Shown here one piece after another: positions 27,693-35,308 of a stretch of DNA of 64,000 nt. The notes beneath the pieces were generated by a model, which saw only the letters and a list, made by a program, of their open reading frames with translations, searched no databases and was not told the DNA's origin. Numbering within the stretch: the stretch's first letter is position 1; each line of letters opens with the position of its first letter. Made by a program: the position numbers and the translations under genes. The stretch spans positions 868,001-932,000 of the forward strand of contig WLXD01000001.1 of assembly GCA_012103255.1 (NCBI GenBank), given 5' to 3'. The stretch comes from Acidobacteriota bacterium. Lineage in GTDB: Bacteria; Acidobacteriota; UBA890; WLXD01.

Positions 27693-27941
27693 TCATGTTC
27701 CGCGACGGAGTCGCTGCTCGATCCACGCCGGGTCGAAACCGACGGAGTGCTCGTCGCCGATGGTCACCACGGGCGTCGCGATCGGACCGCCTGTGATGGC
27801 TCTCAGCGTACCCCAGGGATCATCGAGTTGATCGATCTCGATGTAGTCGAAGTCGACTCCTGCCTGCGAGAGAAACTCCCTCGCTGCCTGGCACGGAGCT
27901 CAGCCGGGACCGCTGCTGTACAGGACGATACGTTGCGTCAT
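27693..27941 (-). CDS. Candidate selenocysteine-containing glutaredoxin (in-frame TGA at 27900-27902)
   Basis: An 82-residue minus-strand gene that a standard ORF search misses because of an in-frame TGA at codon 14. The product reads MTQRIVLYSSGPG-U-APCQAAREFL..., followed by a cis-Pro motif GGPIATPVVTIGD and SVGFDPAWIEQRL, a complete glutaredoxin/NrdH-like fold. The TGA replaces exactly the first Cys of the usual CxxC (U-A-P-C). A hairpin at 27866-27884 matches a bacterial SECIS. Other genes here use TGA as stop, so the code is standard. It starts 25 nt after tRNA-Gln on the same strand; no Shine-Dalgarno sequence is visible. Sec-containing glutaredoxins are known from marine metagenomes. 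The alternative is a nonsense pseudogene, which the precise position makes unlikely. Confidence 0.75.
27866..27884 (-). promoter_or_regulatory. Putative bacterial SECIS element
   Basis: Starting 16 nt downstream of the in-frame UGA, the minus-strand RNA forms an 8-bp stem GCGAGGGA / UCUCUCGC (one G-U pair) closed by the loop GUU, placing the loop 24-26 nt after the UGA. Flanking UGCC and GGCA (27861-27893) can extend it across an internal loop. Bacterial SECIS elements lie within the coding sequence just after the UGA, with a G in the first loop positions; SelB contacts a GU in the E. coli loop. Spacing and loop both fit. Confidence 0.6.
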
Positions 27942-27966
27942 GGTAGGCGCTGGCGCGGGGTATGAA

Positions 27967-28041
27967 TGGTTGGGGCGCAGGGATTCGAACCCCGATTCTA
28001 CGGTCCAGAGCCGCATGTCTTGCCAATTGGACGACGCCCCA
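27967..28041 (-). tRNA. tRNA-Gln (anticodon CTG)
   Basis: The minus strand folds into a full cloverleaf: acceptor TGGGGCG / CGCCCCA, anticodon loop CTCTGGA with CTG at positions 34-36, T-arm GGGG-TTCGAAT-CCC, discriminator A at 27970 and encoded CCA at 27967-27969. The TGGGG start and the anticodon fit glutamine. It lies directly upstream of the candidate Sec-glutaredoxin and could be cotranscribed with it. Confidence 0.96.
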
Positions 28042-28142
28042 ACCCGGCCGACGCTCAGTGGCGCCGCGGCGTGCGACCCGAAAGGTCGCAGGCCCCAAGG
28101 GTACGGTGCTACGCCGCGCCCCGCAATCTCCTGAAGTTGCCG

Positions 28143-30617
28143 CTAGGACGACTCTTCCGGTGCGTCCGTCGGGTTCAGATCGGGGATGTCGATCGCCGGA
28201 TTGCTGTCGCCCGCGCCGGGATCCATGTCTTCATCATCGTCGACCTGGCTCTGGCGCCAGCCGAGCAGGCCTGGAAGAAGCACGGTGGCGGTTAGCCAGG
28301 TGCAGGTGAGACCGACAACGGCGAGATGGCCGATCGAACGCAGGCCCGGGTGGTGCGCGAAAGCCATACCCGCGTAGCCCATGATCGTCGTCACGGTTGC
28401 GACGGTGATCGGTTCGAAGAGTTCCAGCTGCGTCTTGCGGGTACTCTGCCCGAGTTCCCGCCATCGGCGGTAGAAATGAACGCCGTGGTCGACCCCGAGA
28501 CCGAGCAACGTGGGGAGCACCACGATGTTGAAGAAGTTGAGCTTCCAGCCAAGCGCGATCACCGCGCCAAACGTGAGCAGCAGACTGGCCACGAGGGGCA
28601 CCAGGACCCAGGCCGCCTGGTTGACGTCACGCCTATCGATCACGACCAAAATAAAAATGCCGAGGAACGTGAGAACCACGATGAGTGGCGTCTCGCTGGT
28701 GACGAGCCACAGGATCTCCGCGAGCACCGGCTTGTCGCCCGTTGGCCCACGAATTCCATCGGGCATCTCCATGTCGTGAAGCTGGCGCGTGAACTGCATC
28801 GTCACGAGACCGTCTTTGCCGTTGCCGGTGGCGTGCAGGCCAAGCACGTACTCGCCCGAGCCATCGCGCGCGATGAGTCGCTCGCGGATCACGTCCGGGA
28901 TGTCGCGCGGCCGGGAGAGCCGTTCCGGGATCTCGAAGGCAAGCACGTCGTCGATGAGGCGGACACGATCGGGATCTTCGATCCGTCGCACCCAGCGGCC
29001 CGAGAGCATCTGTTGGATGTCGGTGATGTACCGCTCGCGCTCCAGCCCTTCTGACGCCGATGGCGCGAAGTCGCGGACGCTCGACATCGACCTGATGACG
29101 TTGTCTTCGCGATCCCTGGATTCGTCGATCAGAGTCAGAGCGCGATCGAGAGCATCGAGGTCTTCAGCGACGTAGATCGCGGATGGGCCGAAGAAGATCG
29201 GATAGACCTCTTCCTGCTTGGCCTTGATGGCATCGAGTTCATCGAGGTTGGCGCTGAAGTTCGCGAAGTCGTAGTCAAATTCCAGCCACTGCGCGGACGC
29301 CGCTGCGGAGCCGAGCACAAGAAACCCGAGCAGAGCAGCAGCCCATCGCGGCGGTATCGCCAGGTGGCGACTCGGGATCCGTGGCTTCTGCGCGCGAACG
29401 AGCCCCAGTCGGTGACCGAGGGAAAGTGTCGCCGGCATCACGAACAGCATCGTGAGCGTGACGACGAAGATCGAAATACCGCCGATGAGGCCGAAGTCGT
29501 AGAACCCGCGAAAGTCCGAAATCGCGAGGATGAGGAGCCCGAATGAGGTCGTGATACCGGAGGTGGCCACCGAGCGACCTGTGGAGGTGAAGGTCTCAAC
29601 CAGAGCGTCTTCCGGGTCTCGCTCGAGCAGTTCGTGACGATAGCGCTTGGTGAGGTGGATCGAGTAGTCCACCCCCATGCCGAAGAGCACCATCAGGAGA
29701 AACGACGTGATGGTGTTGAGTTCGCCGACCAGGTGCGGAACGAACGCGAACGCGTAGACGAGCCCGACCCCGAGTGGGTAGACGACGACCGGGAGTATTC
29801 GCATTGAGCGGAAGCTCACCGCCAGCGCCAGCATGATCGCGAGCACCGCCACGATGCCGGTGCGCTGAACGTCGCTGATGATCACGCGGAACTCCTCGAC
29901 GCGCGTGCGCAGCGAACCACCGATCGAGATGGTTACGCCGTGCGCCCCCTCGATCGAGTCGGCGGAGCTCCGCATCTCGTCGTAGAGCGTTGCCGTGGCG
30001 GCCATGTCCGACAGCCCCTGGCTGATGTTGACGATCATCCCGTACATCGTGCTGTCCGGAGTGCGGTGATACTCCGGCAACTCGCGGTACTGATCCATCA
30101 ACTCTTCGAGCTGCTGTGAGGTCTCGCTTTCCTCTTCGTCGACCCCGAAATCGTCGAGGAAAGGGTTCACCTGGGCTTCCCATTCCTCGATCGTCGTGAC
30201 CATGTCCTCGAGTTGATACGAGGGCACCAGGGTGTACTTGTACTGATTGATGAAGTCGGTCGGGTAGCGATAGTCGATCGTGGCGATGCCATCGATCGCG
30301 CGGAGTCGCTCGACCATCGCTTGGACGGCGGTTTCCAGCGTGTCGGGCGTGCTGCCCTCGAAGATCAGGCTGAAGTAGCCGCCGTCGCCAACGAGCGGTT
30401 CGAGCTCTTCGCTCCACTGCACCGCCGGGCTGTTCTCCGGCAACAAACGAGTCAGGTTGGTATCAAGCCCGAGTGTCCGTGCCTGCATGAACGCGGGGAC
30501 GGCGAGCAAGAGCGTGGCCAGCAGCCACACGGCGGCCCAGCGGTGCGACCAGCGGCAAACGAGGGTGAGCTCGCGATAAAAGAGCGTGCCTTCTCGAGCG
30601 GTGCGAAGTTCGGACAT
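28143..30617 (-). CDS. RND superfamily (MMPL/HpnN-like) transporter
   Basis: An 824-residue RND-type permease: an N-terminal TM helix (VWLLATLLLAVPAFM), a large periplasmic domain, a 5-TM block with FGMGVDYSIHLTKRY, then the same pattern repeated (WAAALLGFLVLGSAAASA, periplasmic domain, TM block with LGLGVDHGVHFYRRWRE). Conserved Asp residues in both TM4-like helices (GVDY, GVDH) fit proton coupling. The closest known type is the MMPL/HpnN group, which moves hydrophobic lipids such as hopanoids. It diverges from a TolC-MlaC pair and lies next to ceramide-type genes, so a lipid substrate is the best guess. The acidic C-terminal tail (DDDEDMDPGAGDSN) is cytoplasmic. Confidence 0.88.
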   Translation of the reverse strand: MSELRTAREGTLFYRELTLVCRWSHRWAAVWLLATLLLAVPAFMQARTLGLDTNLTRLLPENSPAVQWSEELEPLVGDGGYFSLIFEGSTPDTLETAVQAMVERLRAIDGIATIDYRYPTDFINQYKYTLVPSYQLEDMVTTIEEWEAQVNPFLDDFGVDEEESETSQQLEELMDQYRELPEYHRTPDSTMYGMIVNISQGLSDMAATATLYDEMRSSADSIEGAHGVTISIGGSLRTRVEEFRVIISDVQRTGIVAVLAIMLALAVSFRSMRILPVVVYPLGVGLVYAFAFVPHLVGELNTITSFLLMVLFGMGVDYSIHLTKRYRHELLERDPEDALVETFTSTGRSVATSGITTSFGLLILAISDFRGFYDFGLIGGISIFVVTLTMLFVMPATLSLGHRLGLVRAQKPRIPSRHLAIPPRWAAALLGFLVLGSAAASAQWLEFDYDFANFSANLDELDAIKAKQEEVYPIFFGPSAIYVAEDLDALDRALTLIDESRDREDNVIRSMSSVRDFAPSASEGLERERYITDIQQMLSGRWVRRIEDPDRVRLIDDVLAFEIPERLSRPRDIPDVIRERLIARDGSGEYVLGLHATGNGKDGLVTMQFTRQLHDMEMPDGIRGPTGDKPVLAEILWLVTSETPLIVVLTFLGIFILVVIDRRDVNQAAWVLVPLVASLLLTFGAVIALGWKLNFFNIVVLPTLLGLGVDHGVHFYRRWRELGQSTRKTQLELFEPITVATVTTIMGYAGMAFAHHPGLRSIGHLAVVGLTCTWLTATVLLPGLLGWRQSQVDDDEDMDPGAGDSNPAIDIPDLNPTDAPEESS

Positions 30618-30790
30618 GGGGCGGTGGGGTTCCGTAAGTGAACGGGTCTCTCGCGCCGTAGCGCTGCCAAGGGCGCCGGGCGCGCGCCCGGCGATCTTGC
30701 TGGAGCGCCCAGGACCCCTAGAAGGATACGCTACGACCGCAATCGTGGAATGTTAGATTTCAAGGCTCCCCCCGCCGATTCGGAGTAGCC

Positions 30791-32203
30791 GTGCGCCCTC
30801 GTTCCGTTCAGAGAGCCGTCGTCGTTGGCCTGATCGCGGGCCTGACAGTGCCTGGCCCGGGCGACTTGCTCGCCCAGCAGGCCGAGGAGCCAGCGCGGCG
30901 GAGTTTCGGTTTGGCCGCGGTCGTCGCGAAAGTCGTTGACGCGAATCCACTCGTTCGCGCCCATCGCCTCGATTCGCAGCGCGCCCAAATCGACGTCGAT
31001 CAGCTTGAGGGTTTCTGGGCCCTACCCCAGGTGTCGTTCAACAGCTTGTCGGGAGTCGTGCCGGCCGCGCGCGGCAATGTCGTTGACTCTCCCGACACGG
31101 CGAACGATCTCGACAACCTCGGGCCGTTCTACAACTTCTCGGTGAACGTCGTGTTCCCGTTGTACACGTTCGGTCGTCTCGAGCACGGCGCGGCCGCGGC
31201 GCGGAACATCGTGACAGCCCGCAATGCCGAAGGTGACAAGGCTCGCGACGATCTCTCGCTGCAGGCGATCATGGCGTACTGGGGTGTTCTCGCCGGCGAA
31301 GAGTACGTGGATCTGTTCACGGAGATGAACGATTCCTACGACGACCTCATCGTTCAGGCCGAGGAGAAGGTCGAGACGAACGCCATCGATCTGAACGACG
31401 CCTTCGAGATCAAGTCGGCGCGATTCGATGTCGAGGCGTTGTTGCTGCGGGCGGTCCAGGTGGAGCGAGTCGTGCGGCGTTCACTGGGTGAGTTTCTCGA
31501 CCTTCAGCCAGGCGAGCAATACGACCTTCGCGAGGCCGGTACACCCGAGGTCAAGTTGACGCTCGAGGATCTAGGCCGACTCCAGACCATCGCATCGTCC
31601 AGGCATCCTCAGGTTCGCGCCCTGAAAGCAGTCGTGAACGCGCTGGACGAGACCATGGAGATCGAGCGCAGCAATCGCTGGCCGGTGATTCTCGTAGGCG
31701 GCGGATTCGGCTGGGCGCGATCACCCAATCGGGACTCCCAGGACAACCCATTTGTCTTCGACGAGTTCAACTACACGCGCGTGGCAGCCGCCTTCAATGT
31801 GCGTTGGGATCTGAATTTTGCGCGCCATGATCTCAATTACATGCGGCGCAAGCTCGAGCGTGACGCCACGGAGTCACGGCGTCGAGCGCTGCAAATGAAG
31901 ATCAATATCGAGGTGCACGAGGCCCTCGAGGCGGTGCTTATGCAGCAGCAATTGCTAGCCTCGGCGCGTGAATCCAGGCGTGAATCGCGCCGCTGGCTGC
32001 GCACGGCGGCCGACGATTTCGACCTAGGAATCGGCGAGGCACAGCCACTGATCAAGGCTTATCAGGCGGACTATCGTTTACAGGCCACCGTGATTCAGTC
32101 AGAATATGACCTGAATGTTGCCTTGGCCTCGTTGGCCCTAGTAATTGGCGACATGCATTCATACTTAACGTGGATTGCTGATGGCCAGGTTGCGCTCGAT
32201 TAG
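30791..32203 (+). CDS. TolC family outer-membrane efflux protein
   Basis: A 470-residue TolC-family channel with signal peptide (VVVGLIAGLTVPGPGDLLAQ) and long helical repeats typical of the outer-membrane efflux domain (VVAKVVDANPLVRAHRLDSQRAQIDVDQLEGFWALPQVSFN; repeated around residues 270-330 with SRHPQVRALKAVVNALDETMEIERSNRWPVILVGGGFGWA). The coiled region QMKINIEVHEALEAVLMQQQLLASARESRRESRRWLRTAADDFDLG forms the periplasmic tunnel. No membrane-fusion protein gene is adjacent, which is unusual for a TolC system. Its 3-prime end overlaps the MlaC gene by 23 nt. Confidence 0.85.
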   Translation: MRPRSVQRAVVVGLIAGLTVPGPGDLLAQQAEEPARRSFGLAAVVAKVVDANPLVRAHRLDSQRAQIDVDQLEGFWALPQVSFNSLSGVVPAARGNVVDSPDTANDLDNLGPFYNFSVNVVFPLYTFGRLEHGAAAARNIVTARNAEGDKARDDLSLQAIMAYWGVLAGEEYVDLFTEMNDSYDDLIVQAEEKVETNAIDLNDAFEIKSARFDVEALLLRAVQVERVVRRSLGEFLDLQPGEQYDLREAGTPEVKLTLEDLGRLQTIASSRHPQVRALKAVVNALDETMEIERSNRWPVILVGGGFGWARSPNRDSQDNPFVFDEFNYTRVAAAFNVRWDLNFARHDLNYMRRKLERDATESRRRALQMKINIEVHEALEAVLMQQQLLASARESRRESRRWLRTAADDFDLGIGEAQPLIKAYQADYRLQATVIQSEYDLNVALASLALVIGDMHSYLTWIADGQVALD

Positions 32204-32789
32204 CCTCGGGGCACTCGTCTTCTCCATGACTGCGGTTGCGGCCGGCCAGGGCGCAGAAACCCGCACGCCGATGGAGATAGTCCGAGAGTCCAACGAGGCG
32301 ATTACCGCCATACTCGGCGAGTACGATCCTCTCGGTTCCGAGGGGGAAGCGCTCGTGTACGAGGTCATGGACGGCGTCACCGACTTCCAAGAGATGTCGG
32401 CAGCGACGATCAATGATCTGTGCGGGGAAAACGAAATCCCCGGCGAGAAGTGCGGCGAGTGGAAAAAGGTCTTCGGAGATCTGCTCCGCATTCGTTCCAT
32501 TAAGGGTGTCGGCCGTTATCGGGCCGACAGCTTCGATTATCTGAACGAGGAGATCGCCGGCGAGCGCGCGGTGGTTAACACCCTGGCCCACTACGAGGAC
32601 GAGGAGGTCACGATCGACTACGAGCTGGCGTCGCGAGGCGACGGCTGGGTGATCGTGAACTACGTGATCGACGACGTCGATACGTCCTATAGCTACAACC
32701 GCCGCTTCGGACGCCTGCTCGACGACGACACCGTCGACGATGTCATTCAGCTTCTGCTCGATCGGATCGAGGATTTTCGGGCGGAGTAA
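32181..32789 (+). CDS. MlaC/Ttg2D/HpnM-type phospholipid-binding periplasmic protein
   Basis: A 202-residue exported protein (signal MARLRSISLGALVFSMTAVAAGQG) of the MlaC/Ttg2D family: TPMEIVRESNEAITAIL, VMDGVTDFQEMSAATI, the WKKVFGDLLRIRSIKGVGRY region, and the closing strands VTIDYELASRGDGWVIVNYVIDDVDTSYSYNRRFGRLL. MlaC proteins carry lipids across the periplasm. ATG 32181 is chosen; its ORF lies inside the last 23 nt of the TolC gene, indicating coupled translation. TolC and MlaC next to an RND of HpnN type recall hopanoid and sphingolipid transport sets. A Cys pair (DLCGENEIPGEKCGEW) is unusual for the family and may form a disulfide. Confidence 0.85.
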   Translation: MARLRSISLGALVFSMTAVAAGQGAETRTPMEIVRESNEAITAILGEYDPLGSEGEALVYEVMDGVTDFQEMSAATINDLCGENEIPGEKCGEWKKVFGDLLRIRSIKGVGRYRADSFDYLNEEIAGERAVVNTLAHYEDEEVTIDYELASRGDGWVIVNYVIDDVDTSYSYNRRFGRLLDDDTVDDVIQLLLDRIEDFRAE

Positions 32790-32851
32790 TTCCGCCTGGA
32801 ACGATTCAGTTCGGTCAGGCAGGCGACATCGAGACCAGGCCAGGGATCAGC

Positions 32852-32870
32852 TCCGCACCCTAGGTGCGGA
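32852..32870. promoter_or_regulatory. Perfect 8-bp inverted repeat upstream of the ceramide-type operon
   Basis: TCCGCACC and GGTGCGGA flank a 3-nt centre (CTA), 36 nt before the serine palmitoyltransferase ATG and 62 nt after the MlaC stop. There is no T-tract, so a repressor or activator operator, or a transcript hairpin, is more likely than an intrinsic terminator. Confidence 0.35.
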
Positions 32871-32905
32871 CTGTGCGCGCGTGCGCGATCTCGTGTGAGT
32901 ACACG

Positions 32906-34141
32906 ATGACAAACTCGAAGACTGCGACGGCCGCCGTTCCGACTCTGGATCCGGCGGACATCTTCACGAAGGCATACAACTTCGAGCAGGCGGATGATCT
33001 CCGCAATGCCGGGTTGTTCCCGTACTTCCAGCCGTTGGGCGGCCAGATTGGCAATGAAGTCAATGTCAATGGCAACCGAATGGTCATGGTGTGCTCGAAC
33101 GACTACCTGGGGCTGTCCCAGGACCGTCGAGTGCAGCAGGCCGGAATTCCGGCGCTCGAGGAGTTCGGCACCAGCTGCACGGGATCACGCTTCCTGAATG
33201 GAACGCTGTCTCTGCATGAGGGGCTGGAGCGCGACCTCGCGAAGTACCTGAACAAGGAAGACGCGCTCACCTTCAGTACCGGCTTCCTCGGTTCGTTGGG
33301 AGTTCTGAGCGCTCTGGTTGGCCGCCGCGAGATCATGTATTTCGATCGCGAGAACCACGCGAGTCTTTACGACGGTGCGCGGCTCTCCTGGGGCGAACTT
33401 CGGAAGTTCCGCCATGGCGACCTCGAGCATCTCGAGTTCCTGCTGAAGAAGGACGCCGACAAGGCCGTCGGGAAGCTCATCGTCACGGACGGGGTGTTCT
33501 CGATGAGCGGTGAGGTCGCAGACCTGCCCGGCATCATCGAGCTGGCCCGCAAGTATGGCGCCCGTGTTCTGGTGGACGATGCGCACTCGACCGGCGTGAT
33601 GGGTCCGAACGGCCGCGGCACCGCCGAGCACTTCGGCGTTGAAGACGAGGTGGACCTCATCATCGGTACGTTCTCGAAGGCGTTCGCCTCGGTCGGCGGT
33701 TTCCTTGCCGGGCCGGCAGACGTCGTCGACTACGTGAAGTGCATGGCCCGCCCATTCATCTTCACGGCAGCGCTGCCGCCAGCGCAGGTGGCCTCGACGC
33801 ATGAATCACTTCGGATTCTCTCGAGTGAACCGGACCATCGCGAGAGACTGTGGAAGCGGGTGGCCCTGTTCCGCGAGGGGCTCTCGGCTCTGGGCTTCGA
33901 CACGATGAAGTCGGAGGGCCCGATCGTTCCGGTGCTCATCGGCGACTTCGATCACGCGCTCGGATTCTGGAAGCAGGTTTGGGACCACGGCGTCTTCGCG
34001 CTGCCCGCAGTTCCGCCAGCAGTTCCGCCCGGCGAATGCCTGATCCGCATGGCTGTGAACGCCAGCCACACACGCGAGGAAATCGATCGCGTGTTGGCGG
34101 TGTTTGCAGAGGTCGGCCGCGCCACCCGGATGATTCCCTGA
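32906..34141 (+). CDS. spt: Serine palmitoyltransferase-like AONS-family enzyme
   Basis: A 411-residue alpha-oxoamine synthase. PLP lysine K258 in GTFSKAFASVGGF, ring-stacking His151 in NHASLYDG, and PLP-binding D225/H227 in VDDAHSTG are all present. CSNDYLGLSQDRRVQQA, FGTSCTGSRFLNGTLSLHEGLE and FSTGFLGSLGVLSAL match bacterial serine palmitoyltransferases better than KBL or BioF, which prefer other wording after GSRFLNGT. It would condense L-serine with an acyl thioester to 3-ketosphinganine. The next two genes match the ceramide synthase and reductase of bacterial sphingolipid synthesis, which supports the assignment. ATG 32906 begins just before the first conserved residues. Glycine C-acetyltransferase is the main alternative. 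Confidence 0.75.
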   Translation: MTNSKTATAAVPTLDPADIFTKAYNFEQADDLRNAGLFPYFQPLGGQIGNEVNVNGNRMVMVCSNDYLGLSQDRRVQQAGIPALEEFGTSCTGSRFLNGTLSLHEGLERDLAKYLNKEDALTFSTGFLGSLGVLSALVGRREIMYFDRENHASLYDGARLSWGELRKFRHGDLEHLEFLLKKDADKAVGKLIVTDGVFSMSGEVADLPGIIELARKYGARVLVDDAHSTGVMGPNGRGTAEHFGVEDEVDLIIGTFSKAFASVGGFLAGPADVVDYVKCMARPFIFTAALPPAQVASTHESLRILSSEPDHRERLWKRVALFREGLSALGFDTMKSEGPIVPVLIGDFDHALGFWKQVWDHGVFALPAVPPAVPPGECLIRMAVNASHTREEIDRVLAVFAEVGRATRMIP

Positions 34142-34174
34142 CGTGCATCGCTCCTCTGCGACGCCGAGGTGCCT

Positions 34175-35296
34175 ATGGCCTCGGTGACAGTGCGCGCGGT
34201 TGCTCCGCGTGACGAGAAGACGTTCATGCGGCTTCCGGAGCGACTCTACGCCGGAGATCCGCACTGGGTGCCGCCGCTGTGGATGGCAGAGAAGGAACGG
34301 CTAAGCGCGAAGAAGAATCCGTTCCTGGCGAGGGTCGCTCACCAGAAGATGGTCGCCTGGCGTGGCAACGAGCCCGTGGGACGCATCATGGCCATCGACG
34401 ATCCCCGACACAACGAGATTCACGGCGACAATCTCGCCTTCTTCGGTTTCTTTGAAGCACTCGATTCCGAGGTTGCGGCTGCCCTGCTCCACGCGGCAGA
34501 GGAATGGGCGAGGGAACGCGGTCGCGACGTGCTGCGAGGTCCGGCAAACCCGTCGCTCAACGACACTTGCGGCCTGCTCGTCTGGGGGTTCGATGACGAC
34601 CCGATGATGATGATGCCGTACAACCCGGCGACCTACCCGGAGTGGGTCGAAGCGGCGGGGTACACGAAAGCGAAGGATCTCTACGCGTGGACCATGGATC
34701 TCACCAAGGGCGTGAACCCGCGTTCTCAGAAGATCCTTGAGCGGATGGAGAAGCGCCTGGATCCGGCCCCTGTGGTTCGGGATCTCCGCAAAGAGACATT
34801 CAAGGAAGACATCTTCACGGTGCGGGAGATCTTCATCGCCTGCTGGCAGGACAACTGGGGATTCGTTCCGCCCACCAAAGAAGAGTTCTGGCACGCCGCC
34901 AAGGACATGAAGCTCATCCTCGACTGGCAGCTGGCCAAGATGATGGAGATCGACGGCAAGCCCGTGGCGTTCTCGCTCTCGCTCAGCGACCTGCATCAGG
35001 TCTACAAGCTCATCGGTGGACGCCTTCTTCCGTTCGGTTTCATGAAGCTTCTGCGCCGGCATCGATACATGGACCGGGGGCGCATGTTGCTGCTGGGGGT
35101 CCTCCCGGAGCATCGCAACAAGGGGTTGGAGCTACGCCTGATCACGGAGTCCATGGCCGCAACGCAGACTGTCGGCTGGAAAACCGGTGAGAGTTCCTGG
35201 ACTCTCGAGGACAACGCTGGCGTGGCCAAGGCGATTCAGATCGTCGGCGGGTGGCACTACAAGACCTATCGCCTCTACGACAAGCCTCTCGACTGA
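34175..35296 (+). CDS. bcerS: bCerS-like GNAT-fold acyltransferase (putative bacterial ceramide synthase)
   Basis: A 373-residue protein with a GNAT-like fold: N-terminal FMRLPERLYAGDPHWVPPLWMAEKERLSAKKNPFL, ARVAHQKMVAWRGNEPVGRIMAIDDPRHNEIHGDNLAFFGFFE, RDVLRGPANPSLNDTCGLLVWGFDDDPMMMMPYNPATYPEWVEAAGY, and a final acyltransferase strand RMLLLGVLPEHRNKGLELRLITES. The wording is that of the large GNAT proteins now known in Caulobacter as bacterial ceramide synthase, which N-acylate a sphingoid base. The assignment rests on sequence style plus position between spt and cerR and is not proven. GAGG at 34166-34169 selects ATG 34175 over GTG 34169. Confidence 0.7.
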   Translation: MASVTVRAVAPRDEKTFMRLPERLYAGDPHWVPPLWMAEKERLSAKKNPFLARVAHQKMVAWRGNEPVGRIMAIDDPRHNEIHGDNLAFFGFFEALDSEVAAALLHAAEEWARERGRDVLRGPANPSLNDTCGLLVWGFDDDPMMMMPYNPATYPEWVEAAGYTKAKDLYAWTMDLTKGVNPRSQKILERMEKRLDPAPVVRDLRKETFKEDIFTVREIFIACWQDNWGFVPPTKEEFWHAAKDMKLILDWQLAKMMEIDGKPVAFSLSLSDLHQVYKLIGGRLLPFGFMKLLRRHRYMDRGRMLLLGVLPEHRNKGLELRLITESMAATQTVGWKTGESSWTLEDNAGVAKAIQIVGGWHYKTYRLYDKPLD

Positions 35297-35308
35297 AAGG
35301 AGGTCCCG

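Noticed and set aside
27693-27941. The glutaredoxin-like gene as a nonsense pseudogene
   Set aside because: The only interruption is a TGA at the catalytic Cys position, the rest of the fold is intact, and a SECIS-like hairpin follows; random decay would not hit just this codon.
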